DNA of 64,000 nt from the NCBI GenBank assembly GCA_030549495.1, contig JAUIRK010000292.1, forward strand, positions 310,001 to 374,000, written 5' to 3'. This DNA comes from Nectonema munidae (taxonomy: Eukaryota; Nematomorpha; Nectonematoida; Nectonematidae). The notes under the pieces are model-generated. The model made no database searches. It worked only from the letters and a program-made list of their open reading frames with translations, and was not told where the DNA came from. This document shows, piece after piece, positions 29,001 through 40,779 of this stretch; the stretch's first letter is position 1, and each line of letters begins with the position of its first letter. Position numbers and translations under genes: made by a program.

Positions 29001-29640
29001 ATTTAAATTTATCCAATGGGATTTCGTCCTCAGGAGAATTTTGTCCTTGTACCGTAAAAATAGCCTGATGTATAATCGCCATTTTTTTATTATTAACTTA
29101 TAGATAGTTTTAGCAGGATCCATTTTGTTCTTGTTACTCAAACTATATCCGTTAATATACTTATTATAATTGTGCAATTGCATACAAGGTGCTATTAGAT
29201 ATAACTAGAAATGGTAAGTTCTCTTGTATTTTTGATCATCATCACTAAGATATGAATTTTAGTAGTAGTAGATAATACTGTGAGTAATTTGTGAGATACT
29301 TAACTAGATAATGTTCGTCAAAGCTAAGTGTTGACGGCTAATTGGTTTATGCTCACCCATAACCACTAGACGTCAGTTCAAGCCAGGGTTTGAAAACCAG
29401 AAGTAGAACTGATGAGGTTTCAATAACTAAAACAAGACATAGTTTGAATGATCTAGACAATTTTTGCTATATTTTTGGAACAGTTACTTCAAAAATCAAA
29501 AATGCAAGTAATCGCATACGATAAGAAAACGATACCATCCTATTTTGGATCCAAAGTTGGTGATCAAGAAAAAACTTCTGCACCATATATCTGTTGCTAA
29601 CTTGCCGTTGTTGTTAGCCCAAGGAGTGGGGAAAAAGAAG
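23060..29640. other. Long AT-rich region with no recognised gene
   Basis: I read both strands and found no family match. Open frames are at most about 70 codons, and frames clustered on the minus strand at 28505-29183 overlap each other in different phases, which is typical of chance. A 21-codon minus-strand frame at 26211-26276 (MSETGLPILGLAYGWILAG) looks hydrophobic but has no support. A weak tRNA-like stretch near 29340-29395 is discussed under rejected items. Confidence 0.45.
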
Positions 29641-29642
29641 TT

Positions 29643-29760
29643 GGGGGGGGGGGGGGGGGGGGTGAGGAATTAGGGGGGAAGATATTGGAAAAAAATTATT
29701 TGGGGGGGGGGAGAAAAGGTATTGGGGGGGGGGGGGGCCCCTTGCCCCCCTCGGCACCGC
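29643..29760. repeat. G-run cluster followed by C-run
   Basis: Runs of about 20, 10 and 14 G (29643-29662, 29702-29711, 29724-29737) are followed by CCCC and CCCCCC blocks ending near GGCACCGCCC. The strand could form G-quadruplexes or fold back. It resembles the decayed GC-rich ends of dispersed repeats elsewhere in the window. Confidence 0.55.
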
Positions 29761-29839
29761 CCATAGGGTACACTATCTCGTTATTAGTGTAATCTATCAG
29801 TTAAAAAAAAAGATAACAAATTTTATTTCAACTATAAGT

Positions 29840-31050
29840 CTGAAAAATCACAGGGAAAAATTTGCGCTTGTTGTCTTAGCGATTGGATGGAAGGAAAAAA
29901 GAATTCAATGCCTTTTGCAGTGCCAATCATTTGGAGTGAGGAAAAAAATCGCATAAATGATTGTTTGCCTTCTATTTAAAATGGAATTTGTCTAATCTAA
30001 AAAGTCAAAAAAACTTATCCAATTTCTTTTTCTTGAAGCAGCTCTACTTCCAATTCCACACAGCTCTAATCTACCAATTTCAGAACATCCGAATGCCATT
30101 TTTAACAACGAAAACAAAATAATTGATTCTAATTCTTCATCAAAAGATTCAAGCTATTACAGTGAATATCATCCAAAAAAGATTTCGCAAATTCAACTCA
30201 ATGATCTTGCGAGAGATTTCGATCTTTCCAGAAAACCTAATTTATTGACTTCGCGCATGAAACAATGGAATTTTTATAAGATGACGTTTCATTAACTGGG
30301 AGCGTCAAAAAAATTCAATTCAATTCTTTATCATCAAAAATAACATAGTAGCTTGTAATGGTGTTCCTCGGCAGACGAAAACCATAAAATTTCCTTGTGA
30401 TCCTTGAAAATAGTGACCCTTTATCGATGCGTTCCAAAGTATTATAGGTGTTTTGTTTCATAATCATAATGAAATACCGTGTGTTCCTTTTGCATATGCT
30501 ACAAACAGGAAAGAGACATATAGTTCAATGGAAGAAATAGTAAAACTGATTTATCTCGAAGGTCAATGGATCGTTTGTTTTGATCTAAATGTAAAACCTC
30601 AATTCAAACTGATTTTACAAAGGATTAGTGTTTCCTTTGTGAATTGAATAGGCGGGATAAGTCTTCGCATTAGCTAAGGCCTTCTAGAAAATTTATGGAA
30701 GCTTGACAAATATGAATATAAAAAATACTTCTTTAGTTGAAGAAAATTAATTCTGCCTCCACCTTTGCATAAAATGAGATTAATGAAATTTTTCGTTAAA
30801 TCTCCCAATAATAATGGATCTACTTTCAACTACTTAAAGAATAAGTTTTCAAAAATTAGTTGTGCTAGAAAAGGAATTTTTATTAGATCGCGAATCAATA
30901 AAATGATAAAAGAGGGAATTTGTTTAGAAGCATGGATTTCGTTTCGGTGGTAAAAAATTTGCTTGAAATATTTATTTATGAGAGCAGAAAATGATCCCAA
31001 AGTTGTGGATGAGTTAATTTCTTCCTACGCAAAAATAGGATGAAATATGT
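29840..31050 (+). pseudogene. Decayed copy of an unnamed multi-copy invertebrate gene family
   Basis: Blocks appear in the family's order in shifting frames: DWMEGKKNSMPFAVPIIW (29860-29935), PIPHSSNLPISEHP (about 30045-30090), QIQLNDLARDFDLS (about 30190-30230), FIDAFQS...GVLFHNHNEIPCV (30423-30490), then WIVCFDLN (30571-30594) and a C-terminal stretch with MRLMKFFVK (from 30774) and DELISSYAKIG (about 31005-31040). I know these from many uncharacterised invertebrate proteins ('W..GK...MPFAVPMIW', 'LNDLVRDLNLSK', 'RLFIDSS..SLK.VLLHN', 'W.ICGDLK'). The spaced acidic residues make a transposase origin plausible, but this is inference. The copy is heavily broken. A second fragment lies at 62843-63365. 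Confidence 0.65.
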
Positions 31051-32330
31051 GTTGAAACCGCAGGGTTATGGAATCGAAAAAATGTTTGGCGTCTCCGACT
31101 CTGAGCCCACCTATTTGTAATTTTTGAGACTGCAATTCCATTAATGCATAATTTTTTTAACATTAATGACTCAAATATAATTTTGCGACTTGGACTAAAA
31201 TTTATATTTATACATCAACTTTTCTGTTTCAAAGATTATAAATCTCCAAAAAGTGTGATGACAAAAGTGTGTTTGTGCATGTCATTGAGAGATTTCCTGA
31301 ATTGTAAACATTTCTGCTTTGTGTTGCAAGCAAAATGTTTGATCTATTATTTTCTCCAACATAATTTATTAAAATATTCGATTGGTTTGTATCTATAGTT
31401 TTGTGTCTTTCTTGTATTGACTTCAAAAAGAATTTCAATTTATTGTCTATAACCTTTTTATCTAAGACAAAATAATACGATTCATATACTGAATTTATTC
31501 TAATTTTTTTTTTCAAAATTGAAATTTTTTTCCTAAAAAGTTTCTGCTCATAAACTGGATTTTGCTCCTTCTCAAATAAAAAAGTGCCTTCCTTAATTTT
31601 ATTGATTTTTCAGTCTATTTCTGAGCTGCAAAAATACAAGGCTTGTACAAAAATGATGAACATTATGAAATCGGAGTAGCAATAACTTTCTCTTCTTCAC
31701 TTTTTTCATTTGTTGAAACACTCTTCTTCACTCTCATATAGCTTTTCTTCTTTTAAAATGTGGACATGTCAATGATGAGCATGGGAAAAAAGTTATCAAG
31801 AAAAAAACAATGAAGTTTTTTTACTAGCGAATTATTGTTGGAACTTGATAAGGGATGCTCCAGAAATGCAATATAAAAGAAGAGTGAACAAAAAAACATT
31901 AGAAGAATTAAAGTTGGGAAAATATATTTTTTCAATATTATTGAGCTATAAACATTCTTTAATTTGTTATTATTTAATAAGTTATTATATTAATTCCAAA
32001 AAATGCTCAGAATTTTAAAAATTTGTAGAACTATTCAATTTAAAGCAGTAAATATCAACAATATAGATTGGACGGTGCACTTTGAAGCGAAAAGGTTTTT
32101 CAAAAGGTGAACACCAAACGTAAACCCCAATATTTAACTCATAAGTCAAAGAGAAAAATAACAAATGTAACTCTGGAATGGAATAACGTTCAAACTTAAC
32201 GATAAATCTTTTCATATGCATATTTTTCATTCATTTTGCAAAACTTTATATAGATGTCCAAGTTTTTAGAAAATAGAAAATTTTGTGTTATGCAAAAAAT
32301 TCTTAAATTTTAATACGTCTCTAAGAAGAC
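31051..32330. other. No recognised feature
   Basis: AT-rich; overlapping open frames on both strands at 31144-31516 and 31753-32230 match nothing I recognise. Confidence 0.45.
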
Positions 32331-32530
32331 CTTGTGCAATGCCTCTTCACTTCTTTGCGTACTGAAATTCACCGTTCTCCTATATTTTTGCTTTACATTT
32401 GCACTTTGCAGTCTTCCGATCGATTCGAACATTAATTCATCAGATTGGAGCGAAGAAAAAGCAGAGAGGATAAATAACTTGATTCATCACTTCATTTTAT
32501 TCTTGAAAGAACGAAGTTTAGATGGTTTAT
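32315..32530 (+). CDS. Possible exon of a small secreted peptide precursor
   Basis: Unrecognised. The frame is open from an in-frame TAA (32312) to 32562 and has no ATG before its hydrophobic stretch. A splice acceptor-like TCTCTAAG precedes it, so an ATG exon would have to lie upstream. Residues read as a signal-peptide-like run (SSLLCVLKFTVLLYFCFTFA, then LCS), a likely cleavage region, then a polar segment (DSNINSSDWSEEKAERINN) and an amphipathic stretch LIHHFILFLKER. That layout resembles small neuropeptide precursors, but no mature-peptide signature (such as a dibasic site after an amidation Gly) is clear. Chance is a real alternative. Confidence 0.2.
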
Positions 32531-32569
32531 ATCATTTTTGTGAAATATTCCGTTATTTTACATAAATGA

Positions 32570-34318
32570 AATTCAGCAAATTCATTTCCAGTCAGTTTTA
32601 TGGCAGACAAACTATTAAAATAACAATAAATTTCAATTCAAAAAGTTAAGAATACACATCAGGGATGTGCAAGTAGATAAAGGGTTAAACAATTTCATTC
32701 CAGAAAAAGCAAACGAGAATTTGATATAAAAGTACCTTGAAATCGTCTGTGTATGTTAGAAGTGACGATGGAATGAAATGTGTTAATATAGGATTCTTTC
32801 AGATCATAAAGGCATTTTTGAACTTTCACATATAATTTCTTACTTTCTCCAAATGCTTAACGTATTGCTTCTCACAACTTGTCAATACTTTTCAGAATCA
32901 AATTTATTCAGGGATTTTGTGTTTTTTACGAATTCGTGCAATTATACTGATAAACTACTTCTACTATATTTTAATAAAGAATTGGTCTTAAACAACTTTA
33001 ATATGTCTTTTCTAGGACCCAATTTCGGACATCTTTAGCTTTCAAATCGCTTACCAATTCTTAAGAGGGATTTCAATTTTAATAGGTCTTTTCTAGGACC
33101 CAATTTTGGACATCCTTAGCCTTCAAATCGCTTACCAATTCTTAAGAGTTAATGGATTTCAATTTTCCCAAATTAATTATAATTAAGTTAATTTGAACTA
33201 GGAACATATGTACACAATAGTTCCTATGAGTAGGCTATTAATGATAGCTTGGCGGTATTTACTATTCTTTTGTTGATAGCATTCTAAAATTTGAATTATC
33301 ATTCATTGTATCCCAAAAATATGGAAAGTTTACAATGTCGTTCAATATTTTTGCTATTTTCTTATAATATTTATAATGTGAGTTATTATTATATTTCCTC
33401 TTTTTTCACAAATAAACTTCACCCTCTTTAAGTGTATTTACATTGAAAAGACAAAATTTCTAAAAACATTCTGTGTTTAGAAAAAGAATGACGTTAAAGA
33501 ACAACAACACACACTTTATAGAACAATAAAAAAAAGAAGATAAAAAGGAGATTAGAACTATTCATGATGAAAATGGTAGTCAAAAATTGACTTTAACAAA
33601 AAAAATTGCTTTAAAAAAATTTCAACAATCATGCCTTTTAATTCAGAAATTTTTGAATTCTAATAAAAAGGCATATGAGACAAAATATTTCAATCAAACA
33701 AAAATTTGTTTTTGCAAGTTATTTTGAATAAATTCATTTTACCTTCTGAGTTTTGCCAGTAAATATTACAAATTTTAACACAATGATGTAAACCAAAATT
33801 TTATTTGTAAAATAAAGGCAGAAATAGTAATTAACATTTTAAATACTTACTGAAATAAACCTAAAAAAAATCTTTTTTTGACCAAATGATAAAATTACTT
33901 TTTTTTTATCATTACCGTATTTACTTTTCCGTATTCATTTACCCGCATTTACTTTTTTTACTTAATTACACCAAAAAGTTTCAAAGGAAGTCAAAAACAT
34001 AACATACTCATCTAAACACAATATGAAAGTATTTAGACGAATGCAAAACATTGACTTTAAAAACATAAAGTTAAAAAGACTACTTAACCATTGATTGATC
34101 ATCCAGGACCAATGCCATGAAAATATGTAATTTTCTAAGAGAAATAAAATTTTTTATCAAAAAGGAACAATGATTATATTATTAAAAAAATTTATAATTG
34201 ACACTTCATTTTTTTCATAAATTAAAAAACCTAATTGTAATTCTGGAAATGTGGCAGAAGTAAAGTAGTTCGCATATTTCCGCAGTTTCCAAAAGCCAAA
34301 AACTTGTAAAAAAAAAAG
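32570..34318. other. No recognised gene
   Basis: AT-rich sequence; the only structure I can support is the two-copy repeat at 32997-33160. Confidence 0.5.
32997..33160. repeat. Two-copy tandem repeat, 81-bp period
   Basis: TCTTTTCTAGGACCCAATTT occurs at 33006 and again at 33087; the two copies run parallel for about 75 bp with only a few substitutions. Confidence 0.85.
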
Positions 34319-34319
34319 T

Positions 34320-35285
34320 TATTTCTTCAAAAAAAATATAAACTTCGATTTGTTTGATTTAAAACAAGTATCACGAACATTTTTGTGTTTATTGCAAACG
34401 TTGTCCTGGAATTGAGAAAATTCTTCTGATTTTTGTTGGAAACAGATTACACAATTGCCTGTTAGGTTGGGATGTACTTCGGTAATCTTTCTGATATCCA
34501 CAAATTTGAAGCAAGGATCTTACTTAACTTGGGATATTAGAGCTTTGGGCGACGATTTGCATACAGTTTTCATGAAAAGGATTAGGGATAGATTATTATT
34601 ATAATGTAATCTTTCCTACCACGTTCTTAGAAAATTGAGTGCTATTCAATAACACTATTACAGAAGTGTTGAGAGCATCCATGTAGAGATAATGACATCA
34701 TACAACTATGGGCCAAAAGTCTTCCGTTGTAGCAAAACAACGACTCTGGTTTATGTCTCCACCACATTGTCTCAAGAGCATGATGATGTTGGCTACTAAA
34801 TACAAGAAGAGCCTTGAAGTTGACCATGGCGTGATTTTAGGAATAAAAACAACAAGTGAAGCATAATTTGTATACAGAACGCGCGATTGTACTCAGCTAA
34901 TCCCAAGCTTTTTAGAGGTTGAGTCTTGAAAATGGAAGGAACACAGCGTTTGTTGGAAGTCAGAGGGCCTTATAAAGATAAATTGCGCTCTTTTCCCGAT
35001 AAACATAGTTCGTGGTCCATGAAAAAACGATCGCATTCCATGCCCGTGACTTCAGGTATATTGGAAGAATTCAGAAACCTTTTTACAATTTCGCATCCTA
35101 AGAAGTAAGGCCTTTCGTATAATTCTATTCAGGACACAAAACTTAACACGTTCTAGCATGATTCAAATGATAGAATTTTATCTCCCATTTACCAGGCTTA
35201 CAAGGATCATACACTTCTATAGGACAATTTCCGCTGTATTTGAGGAGTTCTTCATCAACACAAGCTTAATCTTGTGGTATCCAGT
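34320..35285 (-). pseudogene. piggyBac transposase remnant A
   Basis: Minus strand, from high to low coordinates. CVDEELLKYSGNCPIEVYDP (from about 35260) matches the 'VDEQLV.FRGRCPF..Y.P.KP.K.GIK' block with the first catalytic Asp. FFMDHELCLSGKERNLSL and GPLTSNKRCVPSIFK (about 35030-34930) match the following '...L..L..GT.R.NKR.IP' block. GGDINQSRCFATTEDFWPIV (about 34770-34700) corresponds to 'KGGVD..D.....Y......RWP'. A C-terminal Cys/His segment with GNCVICFQQK and NVCNKHKN (34470-34370) matches the cross-brace zinc finger. The blocks lie in several frames with stops, so the gene is dead. Open frames called on either strand here are shadows. Confidence 0.75.
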
Positions 35286-35365
35286 ATCTGAAAATAAAAA
35301 TCATTTCGATTAACTTGTTATGATTTGGGCTTTTGTACTAAGTTCAGAAAAAAATTATACAGTGA

Positions 35366-36063
35366 ATTTGAGTGAGGGTTTTTCTTGCATTCCAGCATAT
35401 TCATTTTAAATTTTATTTTCAACAAAAAGAAATGATGGTTGTAAAACAATGACAAAAACAACAACTAATGTTTGAAAGTCTCAGAGCAAAAAAACCTGTA
35501 ATGAAACAGAACCTATTTAATAGTTATACCACAAATAATATAAGAAAACTAAAAACTCAAATAAACGATGGTATTTTGTTGAAAAAACTTTATATCATTT
35601 CAAAATATTTTACTTTTCTATAAAATCTGTCACTAGATTTTTTGTAATGCCGCATTTAGTTTCTGTGCTTTTGATTGGTGAACTCTTCTAAATTACATTA
35701 GCCTATCCACTATAATTTGAGTGAGGGTTTTTCTTGCATTCCAGCATATTCATTTTAAATTTTATTTTCAACAAAAAGAAATGATGGTTGTAAAACAATG
35801 ACAAAAACAACAACTAATGTTTGAAAGTCTCAGAGCAAAAAAACCTGTAATGAAACAGAACCTATTTAATAGTTATACCACAAATAATATAAGAAAACTA
35901 AAAACTCAAATAAACGATGGTATTTTGTTGAAAAAACTTTATATCATCTCAAAATATTTTACTTTTCTATAAAATCTGTCACTAGATTTTTCGTAATGCC
36001 GCATTTAGTTTCTGTGCTTTTGATTGGTGAACTCTTCTAAATTACATTAGCCTATCCACTATA
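35366..36063. repeat. Recent 349-bp tandem duplication
   Basis: Bases 35366-35714 and 35715-36063 are two head-to-tail copies, each starting ATTTGAGTGAGGG and ending CCACTATA, with only two mismatches seen (TTTC/TCTC in ATATCATTTC, and TTG/TCG before TAATGCC). The unit contains no gene. It lies between piggyBac remnant A and the transposase-like gene at 36264. Confidence 0.95.
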
Positions 36064-36263
36064 AGTTATTTTTATTCTCTCTAGTTTGTCACTCAACCAG
36101 AAATGAAATTTTATGGCTGAAATAGTTATAAGAAAAACGTAGAAACAATAAATAAAACTACCCTCTTGGACTGGAAGATGTAACTCAGAAAAATTCTAAA
36201 GTATATGAACTAAATAAGGCATAACGAAAAATCGAATGAAAGTTTTTTGCATAAGATAACATA

Positions 36264-37944
36264 ATGTTGGAAGAGAACACTGAAGTTTTAACCAAAAGAT
36301 CCCATAAAAGGTGTAAAAAAAGTGGAACAAATATTTTTGTACCTCATGATATCTTAAAAAAAGAAAATTTAGTTTCTACCTTCATTAGAAACAATGTCTC
36401 ATCAACAGCTTCTGCTACAATTCTTCAGTCATTTATTGAAGCGTGTGAAGGTGATACAAGCAAAATAAATTTACATTCTTCTCAATCCTACAAGTATAAA
36501 GTTCAGGCTATAGAAAAAACTGCTAAAATAATAAAAAGTTCGTGGGCATCAGAAACTTTTTTAAATTTGCATTGGGATGGAAAGTTACTCCCAACATTAA
36601 GAAGTAAGTTTCATTATGAAGAGAGAATGCCTGTTGTCGTTTCGAACAATGACATAATTAAATTGCTTAGCGTGCCTTTGATAAGTCCATATGAAAAAAA
36701 TAAAGATGGGAATGTTCTTTCAAAAGCTTCTGTAGATTTGCTTGAAAGTTGGGATTGTAAGGAATCTGTTAAAACTATGGTGTTTGATACCACAAGTCTT
36801 GATACCGGACGTTTATCAGCCACTTGTGTATGTATTCAAAGTAAATTAGGAAGACCTCTTTTTTGGTGTCCTTGCAGACATCACATTGGAGAAATTATGT
36901 TAAAGAAAATTTGGGAAACTACAAAAATTTACAAATCATCTAGACTAGAAGTAAATCTTTTTAATAAATTTAGAAGAAACTTTCAAGTTTTTTACTCAGA
37001 AGAGCGATCTAATTACACTTATTACGAAGGAAAAAAGTATAAATGCGAACATATTATTCTTTTTAAAAATATGCTAAAAAAGAGTTTAGTTAAAATGACT
37101 ACAAGGAACTTCTTCTCTTGTCTCTGATGTATCTAGAAGGTGAAAGTCAATTTGTAAAATTCAGAGTATCAGGTTCTATAAGTAAAGCAAGATGGATGGT
37201 AATTATTCTCTACTGTTTAAAAATTGTTATGTTGAAGAATAAAGTTTTGGTAGAATTAAAAGATTTTCCACCCCACCAGATGGAAAAAATGATTGATTTT
37301 GTTGAATTTTGCATATTTTATTATTTACCATTGTGGTTTACAGCTGACCTCCCTCAGGACACCGTTCATAATGATTTGGTTTTACTTAATTCTTTTCTTG
37401 AAGACGAGAAGAACGCAAAATTTAAATTCTTTTAAATTCTTTTTCTCTGCTAAAAAAGTTTTCATGAATCATCTTTGGTACCTATGGGAAGAAATGGCTA
37501 TAATATCTCTTTTCAGTGATAAGGTAAATATTTATGAGAAAAAAACAAATTGTTGTTGCGTTAAATTCTTTTGAAAAGGACTATAATTTCAGCCAAAGGC
37601 ATCGTGCTGGATATGGAAAACCAATTTTTCCTAAAACACAAATTTTCAAAAAAAAGGTTGAAATCCACCAACTGATCGGAAAGTCTTCTTAGTCCTTCTT
37701 TAAGCATCTTAATCTTGATGAAAGTTTTATTTCCATAGAAGTTGAAAAGTGGGAAAGTGATGTTTCATTTTTAAATGCAAAAGAAAAAATTTCTAACATT
37801 TGTGTGATCAACGACAACGCAGAAAGAGGAGTAAAACTAGCTTCTGACTTCATTTCTCTAACACGTGATGAAAAAAAATATCAGGACATACTACAAGTTG
37901 TGGAAAATGATAGAAAAAAATTAAAAAATCAAAGAAAAAAATAA
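36264..37944 (+). pseudogene. Transposase-like gene of an unnamed invertebrate family, nearly complete
   Basis: The first frame, 287 codons from ATG at 36264, has LHWDGKLLPTL (about residues 101-111), MPVVVSNNDIIKLL, FDTTSLDTGR (about 174-183), and FWCPCRHHIGE (about 200-210). After a frameshift near 37105 come FRVSGSISKARWM and WFTADLP. After a 10-bp duplication near 37420-37440 another frame carries NHLWYLWEE. The final frame carries NDNAERGVKLASDF and LLQVVENDR-like residues, ending at TAA 37944. These motifs recur in order in many uncharacterised invertebrate proteins ('HWDGKLL', 'CFDTT.SNTGR', 'ACRHH..E..L', 'ARWM', 'NHLWYLSEE', 'AERGV.LI'). The Asp/His/Glu layout suggests a hAT-like DDE enzyme, which is inference. 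Three frame changes and at least one stop make this copy a pseudogene, unless some are sequencing errors in A/T runs. Confidence 0.7.
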
Positions 37945-40779
37945 GTTTATTATTTTGTGTAAAATATTTCATTTTCAATAATAAATATGTTAAATATAGC
38001 TTCTCAATTTAATAAAAACAAAAAAATGCATTTTTTGAAAACAATACAACTTTTTTTAACTTTGGGATACCTAAAAAAATTTCAATGTCAACCAAACTTC
38101 AAATCTAACACTTTTTCATGATTTTCCACTCATAAAAACAGTAAGACGTTATTAAGTAACTTTTTCATTTTTATGGGGCAAGGGAAACACCCTAGTGCAC
38201 ATCCTTTAAATTATTGAAGTGAGCGGACTTTCAAACATCTTCCAAAAAAGACAACAAATTTTCCTAAATTCCTACTCCTCTCTTGTCTATTCTATTTCAT
38301 TCTTAATTAAGCTTAATGTAAACTTTAATCCCCGCCCTGCTTAGCGTCAACAATGAATGAGAACTTATATATAGCTCCTTCTTTCTCACTTCAAATAGAT
38401 GCGCACCATCTCCAAATTATGTGTAGAAAAAAGGTAAAGATATCAATTAACAATAAAAAAATTGGAAATTTTATTGAATGAAAAAAAATCATTCATTAAT
38501 TTTCAGTTGTTCCATTTCTTCTTCCTAAAAATGAAAAAATGCTTTATTGAGAAAAATAAATAAAATAAAAACACATCCAAATTGCATAACTTTTCTGAGG
38601 TAAATGTAACTTTCTATCAAAAATGTAAAACAGAACTAAAGTTAGAAAACTTGGTATTAGAATTTTTTCATTCTTTTTAGTGTATAAGAATAAATGCGAG
38701 TTAGTTAGACTCTCCAAAAAGGGTATAAAATAAAGATAAAATTGTACAAACAAAAATCAAACAATAAATTAAGATTGCATTACTTCATTTTTCTCAGCAT
38801 CATTCAAAAATTGTTTAAAAGCTAAATTGGTGTAGGCTACAAAAAGTAAAATAACTTTTAACACTTTGCATTGATTTGCCTTTTATAATAACTTTTAAGG
38901 AAAAAAAGTCTATCAGAAAAAGTTATAGAGCTTCAACAAAAATTTTCGCCCCTGGTATATTTATAAAGAAGACGATTTTTCCATTTCTTGGGACACTCGT
39001 TTCACACTGGTCCTCAAATGATTGAAAGCTTATTAGTGAAATTTTGTGTTTAGTCCTAAAAAAAAGGTTGGAATCTTACCATTAGGATATGAATAGAACA
39101 AATTTAGGAAAATAATTGAACGAGAAAGCTTTTGTGTCTCTCATTTCATCGGTGTGTGCAGGCCAGTGTGCATTTTGTTAAATAGAAAGAGAAAGTACGT
39201 GTAATAATAGTTTAAGAGCAATAAGTGTATTGTACTTACAGAAGAACAAATTTATGATGACAAGAATGTGATGTGGAGAATATCTTTCAGCATATTACGA
39301 ATAATTTTAGACACGAATAACAGATTGTGAGATGAATTAAAGAGATTACAGCAAACATACAAAAAAGATGCCACTGCTGAGGATAAAGGATGCGTTTGAG
39401 TATGAACTTTGATAAACTAATAAGATACACACAGCCGAGTTTTGCGAAATATAATTTAGACTTGAGATATGAAAAGTGCAAAAAGAGGATGTATGAGTAA
39501 TTAGTGCGCTTTTTATATCATGAAAGTTAATCCTAATAGAGAGCAAGTAAAATGTGATTGATGTGGATATATTGACTACACAAACCAAGAATATCACGAT
39601 TACAAAATATATGAAGAGCAATTAAAATAAAGATTTATTGCTTTCAAAATATATGGAGTGAAGGAAAGAGAGAATTGGCCATTTTCTGAAAACAAATCCC
39701 TGCAAAACACAGTCTTCGCCACGAAGTAAACTACATTCCATAAGGCACTACAGGAATCGATTGAAATTTGTCTTCTCTTTCCAATTGCTCAAAAAATTGT
39801 TTCGAATTATTTATATTTATCATAATCAACATGGATTCTAAAAGAATTCATAAAAAAAAATATGTATATATATATAATCGAAGAGAAATTGCAAACAAAA
39901 TGAGACTTTAAAATGAATTAGGGCATACACATTGAGCGTAATAGATATTGATGCTCTTGAGATGGTGCATTTTAATCTTCTGGCCTTTATTAGGGTTTTG
40001 TTAGAAGGGGAAGGAGGGGGAAATGCACTATCAGAATATTGAAACTGAAGTTCCTTATAAATATTCTTAAGAAATATGAAATTGAATATACTCATATTTC
40101 CTATTTTTATTTTAGTTTAAAATTTTGGAGATAAACTGCTTTTAGCAGACTCAGTTCTTTCCCTATGGGGAGAGGGCAACTAACCGTGTCCCTTTCGTCT
40201 GACTGTTGACCGCTAGTGGGTCTTGTTATGAAGAATAAAAGAATTTTTAAAGAGCTGCGCTCAGAGACACTGATTTTCAAGCTAGTTGCTATGAATGAAA
40301 TGTGCCCATATTGGTTTGTAAGTTTAAGTTAAAATTGAATCCACATTTAAATAATAATTTCTTTTATAACATCAGCCGTGCAAAATTGTTTTCGACATAC
40401 ATATAAGTTTGCTTATACAACTTTTACCCATTAAAAATATAAACAAACTGGATTTACTATATTTATTTTTGCCTGTAAATAGTTCATAAATATAAACATT
40501 TAAATTATTTTTGCAGTTTTGCACATGTAGTACTCTAATACTTTAATCGCATAAAAGCATAACGCAACACCATGGCGAAGCTGAGTAAATCGATCAGCGG
40601 TGACAGTTTGTCCAAGGTCGTTTTATGCAGTTCATCTGCTGAATCCCCTTCGCAACTAGCAGATTAACTGGATAAAACAAAAGCAATTAGCATTCGTTTA
40701 GTTAGATAAACTGGGAATCTTTCAGGGCATAGAAGAGCCTGCTCGTTAACGTGTAACAAGAATTGATTTTTTCCTGTAG
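37945..40779. other. No recognised gene
   Basis: AT-rich sequence. A GC-richer patch at 40140-40215 (around GGGAGAGGGCAACTAACCG) is unlike its surroundings, but I cannot assign it. A sequence ending TGGTCCTCAAATGATTG (about 39010-39025) faintly resembles a piggyBac terminal repeat. Confidence 0.45.

Noticed and set aside
29335-29400. tRNA-like stretch with a B-box-like GTTCAAGCC
   Set aside because: No cloverleaf could be drawn; at most an old SINE fragment.
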